A stretch of 13,977 nucleotides of DNA from Marinilabiliales bacterium (GCA_002869425.1 PKSZ01000460.1:1694-15670); one strand, 5' to 3'. Counted from the stretch's first letter, positions 1 to 7,836 are shown. Made by a program: numbers and translations. The notes: generated by a model not told the origin, from the letters alone.

Positions 1-2201
1 AATTTTGCACATAAAATGGTATTTCCAGAAGTCTTCATGTCCATTTCACCGTTTTCAATAATTACGACCTTCCCTGTAATAATTCCGCTGCTCACGCCTT
101 TACCCTCCATGCTTGTTTTTGATGAAGTAATGGCTTGTTCCACCGGAATAAAACGCTTTCCTTTCTGAATGTAGCGTTCTGACCTTTTCTCTATAATGTA
201 ATTTTGGTATTCTTTTTTTCTTTTTGCAATGATGCTCTTGAATTTTTCATGTTCGTCAGAAAGAATTTCTTCATGAGTAAGGTATAAGGAATCACCTTTA
301 TTCTCAATGTGATTCATTTCCAGCAGTTTTACATCCATTTCTCTGAAAAGCATTCGAACAAGATGAAATCCCCGTAGTCGGAAAAACCTGTAGTTTTCTC
401 TTTCTTTAACCCTTTTTATGGCTCCCTGTATGATCTTTTTCAGGTAGTATTGTTTTAACGGTCGCTTACCATAATACTGGTGTAAAATATGAAAAGTATT
501 ATTTTTTGTTCTTGTTATGGTTGAAGGTGTATAGCCGGACAAACTTTGCTTAAGCATAGCAAAGAATAAGTCAGGATCTTCCTTATAATTAATGGTTTCC
601 ATCTTTAATTCTCCTTCTCCGCAGCGCTCACCAAAATGCGAAATGTAACTTTTAATCATTTGATAGTAAGAAGGCTGTTTTAATGCCAGAACATTGGCAA
701 ATTCATTTGTAGGTGAATCCTGAATAATTTCTAAAATTTCTTTGTTGTGGTATCCTGTATCCAATATCTCTTTAAACTGATTGATCAGTTGTACAGAAAT
801 AACATCACTGCTATTGTCAAACAGCTTATTAATAAAGTTTGGATGATCTTTAAGAAGCTTACTGTTTTTTAATGAGCGTTTGATTAGAACAATATAAAGC
901 ATTGCGAAAAAACCGCTTAAAACAGGAACCGTCCATTTGTCTGCAAGCTTATTTTCAAGGTGTATCAGTTTTTTTTGAAGCTCTTCATATGATGATAGAG
1001 AAAAATCCAATTGGGTAAACTCAGTCAGTGTATTGTGGTAGTTCTCTTCAAATATTTTTTTATGTTTTTTAAACGATATAAGGGTTCCGAGAATATTCAT
1101 CAACATTCTCAGATACAGAATAAAACCAGACTTTTTATTTGCCGGCGTAAAGGATGCTGACTTACAAGACCACATATCTGTGATTTTTCGACTTAGCTTT
1201 TTGCCAAATGGAAGTTGGTAAAGCAGTTGCTGCCAGGCGGTTATGTTGTAGTATAATGATCCTTTAATACTACCGGTCATATTAGCAAAATAGTACTGAT
1301 TGTTTTGAATTTGCTTTTTTGACATGCCAAGAAGTTCTGCCATTGAGGAATATGCTCTTTGGTAGCTTTGTTTAACAAATGAGATGGTTAAAGGCATCGA
1401 TATCCCTGGGTAATTATCTCCAATATTTGCATTGTCCCAGATGAATATGTTCTCCTCTGTGCCTGTTGTTATAGGTCGAAGCTGAAGCCAGTAAAGCTGT
1501 TGCTTATAAATGGCAAATTCAACATCCAGTTCCTGACTTTTTGTTTTTTTTAGACTTTGTAAGGTTTTTTCGAGCTCTTGCAGACATGCTAGAAGTGTTT
1601 TGTTATTTCTCAGAATGTCAGGCAGATCCCCTGTGGTTTCTCCATCGTGAATATGTAGATGGTAAGCATTTTCTTTCCCACTCACAAGATTTTCTCCCAG
1701 GCCTTCAATAAGGTTGCAAACAATGCCTTCTGCGTTGCGGTTCTCAGGGTCTTTTGTAAAAGCAACTCCTGAGAATTCCGCTTGTACCATTTCTTGAATG
1801 ATTACATACCCTCCCTGCTCAGAATTATTGGATTGTAATTCAAGTGTGTCTTTCTTTGAATATGAGTAATATACTTCCTTAACGGCCTTACCAAGTTTTT
1901 CAATTTCAACATTTAAAAGCGTTTTAAACAAGCCTGCAAATGATGTTTTTTCGCTGTCTTCTCCAAAACTGCTGGAGCGTACAGCCCACAGCTGTATTTT
2001 CGTATTTTTAGGGGTAATTGCAGTCTCAATTTCATGCTGTATCAATTCAATGGGGCTCTCTTGGATGTATTTGTTTCCAAGTACAATGAAAAATGGAACC
2101 CTCAGGTTTTGATTTGCAAGAAAAATCAACTGTTTTGCTTTCCCGTCCCGAATCTTTACAGGATCATCAATTCCGATTGTTATGTATGGAGTATTGTTCA
2201 A
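1..2201 (-). CDS. PEP synthase / rifampin phosphotransferase-like enzyme, C-terminus cut by window edge
   Basis: Partial protein: 733 codons are visible, and the reading frame is open to the left edge. Residues 1-320 look like the PPDK N-terminal ATP-grasp domain: VRSSSFGEDS at 74-83, SFAG at 87-90, QEMVQAEFSGVAFTKDP at 136-152, GLGE at 167-170, DVEFA at 226-230 and LQLRPIT at 239-245. A long, mostly helical middle region follows, and a swivelling PEP-utiliser domain begins near residue 690 (GVSSGIITGK). The catalytic His of that domain lies beyond the edge. Family members split ATP to AMP and phosphate and move a phosphoryl group through the His, either to pyruvate (PEP synthase) or to a drug (Rph). 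The ATP-grasp, helical middle, His-domain order resembles Rph-type enzymes more than PpsA, but the substrate cannot be read from the sequence. The frame has no ATG near its 5' end. TTG at 2201, six bases after AAGG, is the best start; an in-frame TAA lies 21 codons upstream. Confidence 0.85.
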   Translation of the reverse strand, partial: MNNTPYITIGIDDPVKIRDGKAKQLIFLANQNLRVPFFIVLGNKYIQESPIELIQHEIETAITPKNTKIQLWAVRSSSFGEDSEKTSFAGLFKTLLNVEIEKLGKAVKEVYYSYSKKDTLELQSNNSEQGGYVIIQEMVQAEFSGVAFTKDPENRNAEGIVCNLIEGLGENLVSGKENAYHLHIHDGETTGDLPDILRNNKTLLACLQELEKTLQSLKKTKSQELDVEFAIYKQQLYWLQLRPITTGTEENIFIWDNANIGDNYPGISMPLTISFVKQSYQRAYSSMAELLGMSKKQIQNNQYYFANMTGSIKGSLYYNITAWQQLLYQLPFGKKLSRKITDMWSCKSASFTPANKKSGFILYLRMLMNILGTLISFKKHKKIFEENYHNTLTEFTQLDFSLSSYEELQKKLIHLENKLADKWTVPVLSGFFAMLYIVLIKRSLKNSKLLKDHPNFINKLFDNSSDVISVQLINQFKEILDTGYHNKEILEIIQDSPTNEFANVLALKQPSYYQMIKSYISHFGERCGEGELKMETINYKEDPDLFFAMLKQSLSGYTPSTITRTKNNTFHILHQYYGKRPLKQYYLKKIIQGAIKRVKERENYRFFRLRGFHLVRMLFREMDVKLLEMNHIENKGDSLYLTHEEILSDEHEKFKSIIAKRKKEYQNYIIEKRSERYIQKGKRFIPVEQAITSSKTSMEGKGVSSGIITGKVVIIENGEMDMKTSGNTILCAK

Positions 2202-2295
2202 TAAATACCTTAATTTAGCGAGGAAAAATACAAAAGAATTTAATGCTTCCCTAAAACTTAATTATATTTATAAAAATAACGGGTAAGCTGATGTC
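2202..2295. promoter_or_regulatory. Divergent intergenic spacer with possible Bacteroidota-type -7 boxes
   Basis: This 94-bp AT-rich spacer separates the divergent PEP-synthase-like and epimerase genes and must hold both promoters unless they are read from further away. Each strand has a 7-of-8 match to the Bacteroidota -7 consensus TAnnTTTG: TATATTTA at 2263-2270 for the plus-strand gene and TATTTTTC (reverse of 2223-2230) for the minus-strand gene. Neither has a clear TTTG -33 box at the usual distance, and such matches are common by chance in AT-rich DNA, so the boxes are suggestions only. Confidence 0.3.
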
Positions 2296-3288
2296 ATGGA
2301 GAAAAGGAAAATTATCATTACGGGAGCAACCGGATCTTTGGGAGCATATCTTGTTCGGTTTTTCAGCAGGAAGGGATATTATGTGATTGCATCAGGAAGA
2401 CAGGAAAACCCACCTGAGAATCTTTATAATTATGCCAAAGAGTATGTAGTAGCAGACATTACTAAAAAATATACTTTACCAGAAGCTGATATTTGTATTC
2501 ATACTGCTGCTTTGTCTGATGATAAAGCAAAGCTCTCTGATCTAATGGAAGCCAATGTGAAGGGTACGCTAAATACTATTGAAGCTGCTTCTTCTGTTCG
2601 TACATTTGTGCATGTATCTTCATCTTCAGTTTATTTGCCGGATGAAAAAGAGGTAAAAGAGGAAGCAACCGATACGGTTAACTACAATAAACTGTCACCT
2701 TATGGTAAGTCTAAGCTGGAATCAGAAAGGGCATTAATTGAAAAACAGAATTTCAGGCAATGCTTCATTCTTCGTGCACGAAATCTTTATGGGCATGGTG
2801 ACAAAGTAATTTTGCCAAGATTATTGAAACTGGTAAAGGATGATACATTAAGCTGTCCAGGCCCATTAACAAACTGGATATCTATGACGCATTACGAGAA
2901 TTTTTCTGTGGCTGTGGAAGCTTGTTTCTTGTCTGATTTGAATGGCTTGAAAGTATACAACGTAGCCGATCAGAATCCTTATCAGTTAATATCTGTGTAC
3001 AGAAATCTTACCAAGGCTTTGTTTAAAAGGCAATTAGCAGAAAAAAAGATACCCATTGCATTATTGAAGTTTATGGCCGTTTTTAAGCTTGGCGGTATAA
3101 CGCACTTATTGATTAAGGCCTTCACCAAAAGCCTGGTATTGGATTTATCAAAAATACAGCACGATCTAAACTATGCACCTGAAATAGACTATGATTCTTC
3201 ATTGCCTGAAATGGCTGCATGGGTTGATCGCTGTGGTGGACCAGATGAGCTGCGAAAGGGGAGCAAAGAGTTTGCCTGGATTGAATAG
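2296..3288 (+). CDS. NAD(P)-dependent epimerase/dehydratase (extended SDR)
   Basis: This is a 330-aa cytosolic oxidoreductase of the extended short-chain dehydrogenase family. The N-terminal Rossmann fold carries the dinucleotide motif TGATGSLG at 9-16 (G10, G13, G16) and an acidic residue at 54 (VADI) that usually contacts adenine. The catalytic triad is visible: the Ser run at 108-111 before VY, and YGKSK at 136-140, giving Tyr136 and Lys140. LRARNLYGHGD at 159-169 matches the family's 'lRp..vYGpgd' segment ahead of the variable substrate lobe. Members act on nucleotide sugars, sterols or related hydroxy/keto substrates; the substrate here cannot be told. The start is the first ATG after an in-frame TAA at 2284. 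An ATG five bases upstream is out of frame. It is divergent from the PEP-utilising enzyme, so the two may share regulation, but nothing in the sequence proves a joint pathway. Confidence 0.88.
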   Translation: MEKRKIIITGATGSLGAYLVRFFSRKGYYVIASGRQENPPENLYNYAKEYVVADITKKYTLPEADICIHTAALSDDKAKLSDLMEANVKGTLNTIEAASSVRTFVHVSSSSVYLPDEKEVKEEATDTVNYNKLSPYGKSKLESERALIEKQNFRQCFILRARNLYGHGDKVILPRLLKLVKDDTLSCPGPLTNWISMTHYENFSVAVEACFLSDLNGLKVYNVADQNPYQLISVYRNLTKALFKRQLAEKKIPIALLKFMAVFKLGGITHLLIKAFTKSLVLDLSKIQHDLNYAPEIDYDSSLPEMAAWVDRCGGPDELRKGSKEFAWIE

Positions 3289-3315
3289 CCTGTTATTTGT
3301 TGATGCCTGGCTATT
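3284..3315. terminator. Inverted repeat over two convergent stop codons, possible weak bidirectional terminator
   Basis: AATAGCC at 3284-3290 and GGCTATT at 3309-3315 form a perfect 7-bp stem around an 18-nt loop. The stem contains the TAG stops of both convergent genes, the epimerase on plus and the DHOD-like gene on minus. There is only a short T-rich tail (ATTTAT) and the loop is long, so termination strength is doubtful. No other hairpin lies in the 22-bp gap. Confidence 0.25.
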
Positions 3316-4291
3316 TATGATCGGAATAGTATTTCATAAATTGAGCCCTTTCATACAGTGTTGGTTTCAGAATAGAATCCTGATTGTATAATCCTTGTGA
3401 TTTTTCAATGGATTCAAGCCCCATAGATTTTAATTCTTCTTCAATACCTTTTAATATTTCTCCGATAGTATTTATCCCGCTTTTGTATAAAACAGAGGCA
3501 ATCTGGATTGCTTTTGCACCTGCTGTGATATTTTTCAGTGCTGTTTTTCCATCATGAATTCCAGTAGAAGCAGCAAGGTCGCAATTCAGTTTTCCCGAAA
3601 GTATTCCCAGCCAGCGTAACACTTCTGCGTTTTCTTCTGGTAAGCTGTATAAATGACTACTGTTTATTTTTCCGGAATGAAGATCGATATCTGGTGAAAA
3701 AAAGCGATTGAACAATACCAATCCATCAATACCTGTTTTTGAAAGTTGATGCATAAAATGGGCCATGCCACTGAAGTACCTGTTTAGTTTCATTGCAACA
3801 GGAAGCTTGGTAATTGATTTAATTTCTTTGGCAATTTGTAGGTAATCTTCTTCAATTTCGCTGCCACTCTTAGATATATCCGATGGCATTATAAACATAT
3901 TCAATTCAAGGGCATCTGCGCCAGCAGATTCAATTTTCTGAGCAAAAGAAATCCACTCTCCGGGAGATACACAGTTGATACTGGCAATAACAGGAATATC
4001 AATGTTTTTTTTGGAATCTTCAATGAGGTTCAGGTAATTATCAAGATTGTGTTTTTTCGTGTAAAACCCAACATAATTCTCAGTATAGTCATACGAACCA
4101 TACATGTTGTTAAGTCTCTGAGAATCAATCTCCATTAAAATTTGTTCTTCAAAAACCGACTTTAGAACAATAGCACCTGCACCGGCCTTGTATAGTTTTT
4201 TGATGTTTTCTGTTTCACTGGTTAGACTTGAACTACCAATAATCACAGGGTTTCTTAAATTAAGACCTAAATATTTTGATTCCAGATTCAT
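3311..4291 (-). CDS. Dihydroorotate dehydrogenase-like FMN protein
   Basis: This 326-aa protein has the DHOD-type FMN-binding TIM barrel. Recognisable strands and phosphate or flavin contacts are NPVIIGSSSLTS at 14-25, IVLKSVFEEQI at 41-51 (Lys44 is the usual flavin lysine), VIASINCVSPGEW at 101-113, LELN at 128-131, VAMKLN at 165-170, ASTGI at 241-245 and KAIQIASVLY at 260-269. The loop after LELN reads MFIMP, where catalytic DHODs have S-C-P-N or a serine base. The residue that deprotonates dihydroorotate is therefore not evident, and the protein belongs to the 'dihydroorotate dehydrogenase-like' group of unproven function. It is the last gene of the operon, 18 nt after the ferredoxin-GltD fusion. 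It may be a flavoprotein accessory of the redox system, or simply a co-transcribed pyrimidine-type or reductive enzyme. Confidence 0.85.
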   Translation of the reverse strand: MNLESKYLGLNLRNPVIIGSSSLTSETENIKKLYKAGAGAIVLKSVFEEQILMEIDSQRLNNMYGSYDYTENYVGFYTKKHNLDNYLNLIEDSKKNIDIPVIASINCVSPGEWISFAQKIESAGADALELNMFIMPSDISKSGSEIEEDYLQIAKEIKSITKLPVAMKLNRYFSGMAHFMHQLSKTGIDGLVLFNRFFSPDIDLHSGKINSSHLYSLPEENAEVLRWLGILSGKLNCDLAASTGIHDGKTALKNITAGAKAIQIASVLYKSGINTIGEILKGIEEELKSMGLESIEKSQGLYNQDSILKPTLYERAQFMKYYSDHK

Positions 4292-4309
4292 AATGATTCG
4301 ATTTGTGTT

Positions 4310-6106
4310 TTATTTATCGCGTAGAAAATTGTCAATTCCAATGGCTGCTTTGTGACCATTTGCAATACCATGGATTACATCAGGACCCTGAATAATGTCA
4401 CCGCCCAGGAATAACCACGGAATAGAACTTTGAAATTCTTTGTTCACAACAACGCGTCCACGTTCGTTGTATTCCAGTTTGTCTTTATATTCTTCAGAAA
4501 TATAGCTCATGTCCGCACCTTGTCCAATTGATTCAACCACCATATCTCCTTCAAAGAAATCTTTCTGTGCTTCATCAAATTTTGGACTGAAGCGACCGCT
4601 TTCATCAAAAACAGAGAGACATTTGGTAACATGCAAACCTTTTACTTTTCCATCCTGAATTTCAATAGATTGAGGACCCCATCCCGGATTTATAATTGCG
4701 CCTTCTTCACGCGATTCTACAATTTCTTCCCTGTCAGCAGGCATAATATCTTCCGATTCCAGTGAGGTTGTAATTACCTGCACTTTGCCATAAATTTCTT
4801 TTTGTTTCCTTGCCAGTGAACGGGTAATATCCATGGCAACGTTTCCTCCACCAATTACTACAATTTTTTCAGCTACATGAATTTCCTTACCCATAGTAAT
4901 CTCACGGAGAAGATCAGCGGCCATATAAACGTTTTCATGCTCAGTTCCTGGTATTCTTGTGCTTCTTCCAAGGTGTAATCCTGTTCCTGCAAATACTGCA
5001 TCATAATCTTTTTCCAGTTGAGCAAGTGTGATATCTTTTCCTATATCTGTATTACATTGTATTTTTACACCCAATGATTCTATGTACTTAATGTCTTTGT
5101 CAATCTGGTCGTATGGAAGCCTGTATTCCGGAATACCATAACGCATCATTCCACCGGGTTCAGGCAGTTTTTCAAAAATTGTACAGGAGTAGCCCATGAG
5201 AGAGAGATAGTGAGCGGCTGATAATCCGGCGGGACCAGAACCTATAATGGCGATTTTTTTACCATTGTTTTCAATTCCGTCTGAGCCAAGTATTTCTTTG
5301 TACTTATCAAGGCTAACCTGATCGGCAATGTATCTTTTTAACCAGCGAATAGAAAGAGGATCTCCTTTATGTCCAACAGCACAAACTGTTTCACATTTAT
5401 GAGTACATATACGACCACAAATTTCAGGTAAAGGATTGGTTTCGTATAAAACACGAAGTCCTTCTTCCATATCATCTTCTCGAATGGCTTTGATGTATTC
5501 GGGAATTCCCATGTGAGCAGGACAGGTTGCTGTACAAATACCGCAAGCTACACATCTGTCTGCTTCTTCTTGTGCTTTTTCTTTTGAATAACCCTTGATT
5601 ATCTCAATAAATGACTGAACTCTTTCTTCAGCATGGCGCTCCTGCATTTCTACCCTTTCAAGAGCATAAAATTCGTAGTTGTTTTCAGGTTTCTTCCAGC
5701 CTTTTTCATTATGATCCCACGACTTATTATCCGCTCCGGGAATAAACCGAAATTTATCTGCGTCCTCTTCGATCCAGGTGTATTCATTCGATAAAGTCAG
5801 GCTGTTTGTAGTGCAAACATCAACACAAAGTGCACACCAGCAACATCTTCCATAGTCGATTTGTGGTCTGAGTCCACTATCACCTTCTTTAGTATCTATT
5901 CCTTCAACAGGAACAAGATCTATGGCTGCATTCTGACAAATATCTTCACAGGTTCCGCAACCAATACATTTGTCGATTTCATTTTTATGAAACCCCCGAT
6001 ATCTGTCGGCTCCCGGTCTTTCTGTGAGCGGTTTTTTAACTGAAAGCGGTTCTTTGAAAAGGTGCTTCCAGGCCGAAAATGGTTTTAATGTATCTCCTAG
6101 GCTCAT
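4310..6106 (-). CDS. Ferredoxin (NuoI/MbxN-like)-GltD/NfnB fusion, FAD-dependent NAD(P) oxidoreductase
   Basis: This 598-aa cytosolic electron-entry or exit subunit has three parts. Residues 40-105 are a 2[4Fe-4S] ferredoxin: C47/C50/C53/C57 and C88/C91/C94/C98, the second with an extra C89. Residues 150-260 are the GltD-type Fe-S domain: C185/C188/C191/C195, and C230/C234/C238/C242 in GRICTHKCETVC. From 283 onward is the flavin and pyridine-nucleotide domain: GSGPAGL at 289-295 for FAD, EPGGMMRYGIPEYRLP at 316-331, a second Rossmann motif GGGNVAMD at 419-426 for NAD(P), and GGDIIQGPDVIHGIANG at 568-584. GltD and NfnB (NfnL) relatives pass hydride from NAD(P)H to FAD and on to Fe-S clusters. 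The ferredoxin part fills the place that MbxN/NuoI holds at the end of Mbx clusters. No separate NuoI gene occurs here, so the fusion probably docks the GltD module on the NuoB/C/D arm. It lies 7 nt after the NuoD-like gene. There is no glutaminase/GltB gene, so glutamate synthase is unlikely. Confidence 0.9.
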   Translation of the reverse strand: MSLGDTLKPFSAWKHLFKEPLSVKKPLTERPGADRYRGFHKNEIDKCIGCGTCEDICQNAAIDLVPVEGIDTKEGDSGLRPQIDYGRCCWCALCVDVCTTNSLTLSNEYTWIEEDADKFRFIPGADNKSWDHNEKGWKKPENNYEFYALERVEMQERHAEERVQSFIEIIKGYSKEKAQEEADRCVACGICTATCPAHMGIPEYIKAIREDDMEEGLRVLYETNPLPEICGRICTHKCETVCAVGHKGDPLSIRWLKRYIADQVSLDKYKEILGSDGIENNGKKIAIIGSGPAGLSAAHYLSLMGYSCTIFEKLPEPGGMMRYGIPEYRLPYDQIDKDIKYIESLGVKIQCNTDIGKDITLAQLEKDYDAVFAGTGLHLGRSTRIPGTEHENVYMAADLLREITMGKEIHVAEKIVVIGGGNVAMDITRSLARKQKEIYGKVQVITTSLESEDIMPADREEIVESREEGAIINPGWGPQSIEIQDGKVKGLHVTKCLSVFDESGRFSPKFDEAQKDFFEGDMVVESIGQGADMSYISEEYKDKLEYNERGRVVVNKEFQSSIPWLFLGGDIIQGPDVIHGIANGHKAAIGIDNFLRDK

Positions 6107-6113
6107 AATATAT

Positions 6114-7316
6114 TTATCTTTCTATTTCAGGTGGATAGGTGTGTAATGAAACCATCAATCCTGCCACATCCGAAATGTTGGTGTTAACAATCATTTTTTC
6201 TAAAAGAGCTACAGCATGCGTATAGCTTGGTCCCCTGACATTTATTCTGCGAGGATATTCACTACCGTCTGAAACCATATAATATCCATATTCGCCTCGT
6301 GTACATTCTGCTCTTTTATACGTTTCTCCTTCCGGAACTTTCCAGTGCAGTACATTGGGCGTTTTTGCTCTTATGTCGCCATCGTTTGGCATCTTGGCTA
6401 AAATCTGCCTGATTAAGTCAATAGTTTGAAGTAACTCTCTTCTTCGAACATCTGCCCTTGTATAAATGTCAGAGTCTTTACCCATTACAGGTTCAATGTT
6501 TAGTTCTTCATATTTGAGGTAAGGATACTCAATTCTTACATCACGAAGAACACCTGCAGCTCTTGCATTTGGACCTGTAATACCAAACTGATCTACCCAC
6601 AATGGGTCTATATAGCCCATTCCAACAGTTCTTTTCTTGAAAACAGCATTGTTAAACATTACTGTTTCAATATCTTTCATAAAACTTTCAATCATTTTGA
6701 GATCCTGCTCCATGCGTTGCTTGAAACCATCAGGAAGAAGACCACGAACACCTCCCGGGATAATATACATATGGTATATACGTCCACCTGTTAGTTCTTC
6801 GAATCTGTCTAAAACAGAATCACGACAGTAGTTGGCCCATTGTCCAACAATGCCGGATCCCAAAGCACCAGCCATTCCGCCAATCCACATTTGAAAACTT
6901 TGTAACCTTGACATTTCCAGAACAAGGTTTCTAAGCCACTGAGCTGTTTCAGGAACGTCAATCCCTGTAAGCTCTTCCATTGCAGAAGCAAAGCAGTATT
7001 CGTTAAAATCCGGTTCAGGAACAGCAACCCTGCAAACAATAGGAAAACACTGAATATATTTTCTGCGTTCCATCAATTTTTCAAACCCTCTATGCAGATA
7101 TCCTACATGAGTTCTGCCTTCCATTACTTCATCACCTAAAATGGTAAGTTCAAGAGACATGTTTCCTGTTATACCGGGATGCTGTGGGCCATGCCAGACC
7201 TTAACAAATTTATGAGATGAAAGGTCTATATCAATAGAGCCATCCGGATTGTTTTCCGGGAACAAACTGCGGTCATCGCCCCAGTTAAATAACTTATTTT
7301 TATCTTTCTTACTCAT
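6114..7316 (-). CDS. mbxL: NuoD/MbxL-like large subunit of Mbx-type complex, no Ni-Fe site
   Basis: This 400-aa peripheral-arm subunit is homologous to complex I 49-kDa/NuoD and to [NiFe] hydrogenase large subunits. It carries WHGPQHPG at 41-48, VGYLHRGFEKL at 71-81, CRVAVPEPDFNE at 95-106, LVLEMSRLQ at 131-139, GGRIYHMYIIPGGVR at 177-191 and the C-terminal SLHTYPPEIER at 390-400, which corresponds to the SLDPVMGEVDR-like end of NuoD. At the first hydrogenase ligand site only single cysteines are present (C90, C95, with A98 where a CxxC would need Cys). At the second, C-terminal site there is no cysteine at all. A Ni-Fe centre cannot be built, so H2 activity is not expected. The VPEPD and GGVRGLLPDGF segments fit Mbx/MBS-type proteins better than true NuoD. 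Its ATG lies 145 nt after the premature NuoC stop but overlaps by 8 nt the stop of the uninterrupted NuoC frame. Confidence 0.9.
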   Translation of the reverse strand: MSKKDKNKLFNWGDDRSLFPENNPDGSIDIDLSSHKFVKVWHGPQHPGITGNMSLELTILGDEVMEGRTHVGYLHRGFEKLMERRKYIQCFPIVCRVAVPEPDFNEYCFASAMEELTGIDVPETAQWLRNLVLEMSRLQSFQMWIGGMAGALGSGIVGQWANYCRDSVLDRFEELTGGRIYHMYIIPGGVRGLLPDGFKQRMEQDLKMIESFMKDIETVMFNNAVFKKRTVGMGYIDPLWVDQFGITGPNARAAGVLRDVRIEYPYLKYEELNIEPVMGKDSDIYTRADVRRRELLQTIDLIRQILAKMPNDGDIRAKTPNVLHWKVPEGETYKRAECTRGEYGYYMVSDGSEYPRRINVRGPSYTHAVALLEKMIVNTNISDVAGLMVSLHTYPPEIER

Positions 7317-7461
7317 CAGGATATAGTTTTTTCTTCATGTATTCAGAAGGATCATTTGTTGTACGACCAGGTCGTGGAAAATAGGTTTTTTCTGAATATT
7401 TTTTTGTGTCAAAATCTCTTCTATAGGGAGGAATCTCTTGCCATCCTTCCAATATAAATGG
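7309..7461 (-). pseudogene. C-terminal remainder of the NuoC-like gene, in frame behind a premature TAA
   Basis: Directly after the TAA at 7464-7462 the same frame stays open for 50 codons and ends in TAA at 7311-7309. It starts PFILEGWQEIPPYRRDFD, the expected NuoC/MbxK tail (proline-rich 'W..iPP.RRdF' motif), and ends KKKLYPDE. Joined with the upstream part and one missing residue, the protein would be 175 aa, a normal length for the family. The final ATGAGTAA would overlap the NuoD-like start, in the same style as the rest of the operon. The tail has no ATG at its beginning; the only early start-like codon is TTG at 7452, four codons in. It is therefore either lost, translated by re-initiation or readthrough, or separated only by a sequence error. 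Confidence 0.8.
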
Positions 7462-7836
7462 TTAATCAATTCTGGGACTTCCCGGAAAGTCGATACCAAA
7501 CATTTCTTTTAGCTCTCTTTGGTAAGTTGAAACTTGCTCCCAAAGGTGGTGAATAGAGTCCATTACCGGGTTTTCTCTTGGAATATCAGCTCTAACTCCT
7601 ATGTCCATTTTTAATGATGGGTTATTAAGGATATAAGTGAGCTGAAAAGTTCCGTCTTCAATCCAGTCAACAGCAGTTAGAAGTACAAAATGAGTATACC
7701 CCTTATCGTTTTTCAGGTAAGTGATAAGATCTATAGTTTCTTTTTTTTCAACAGTAATAAAAACCAAATCTTTTCTCTGATAAACTTCAGAAATAATCGT
7801 GTACTTATCTTTGAGATTCTCAATTGTTTCTTTCAT
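7462..7836 (-). CDS. mbxK: NuoC/MbxK-like 30-kDa subunit, truncated by an in-frame stop
   Basis: As it stands this encodes 124 aa of the complex I 30-kDa-type subunit, which bridges the NuoB-like and NuoD-like proteins in the peripheral arm and holds no cofactor. Visible features are an N-terminal alpha/beta domain, HFVLLTAVDWIEDG at 49-62 (the family's 'lldltavD' strand), QLTYILNN at 65-72, and the signature ELKEMFGIDFPGSPRID at 108-124, matching 'E.keMfGi.F.G.p'. The stop falls in the middle of this signature region, where relatives continue into the W..PP.RR segment. That segment is found in the same frame right after the stop (7461-7309). One base change, for example GAA or CAA to TAA, would explain it. 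The gene starts 12 nt after the NuoB-like gene. Confidence 0.85.
   Translation of the reverse strand: MKETIENLKDKYTIISEVYQRKDLVFITVEKKETIDLITYLKNDKGYTHFVLLTAVDWIEDGTFQLTYILNNPSLKMDIGVRADIPRENPVMDSIHHLWEQVSTYQRELKEMFGIDFPGSPRID

Noticed and set aside
3311..4291. Bona fide PyrD in a pyrimidine operon
   Set aside because: The SCPN catalytic loop is absent and no other pyrimidine genes are in the window.
4310..6106. Glutamate synthase small subunit
   Set aside because: No large subunit (GltB) is nearby, the protein has an extra ferredoxin domain, and it sits at the end of a respiratory operon.
6809..7039. 76-aa minus-strand frame inside the NuoD-like gene
   Set aside because: It is out of frame within a gene with clear motifs and has no recognisable domain of its own.
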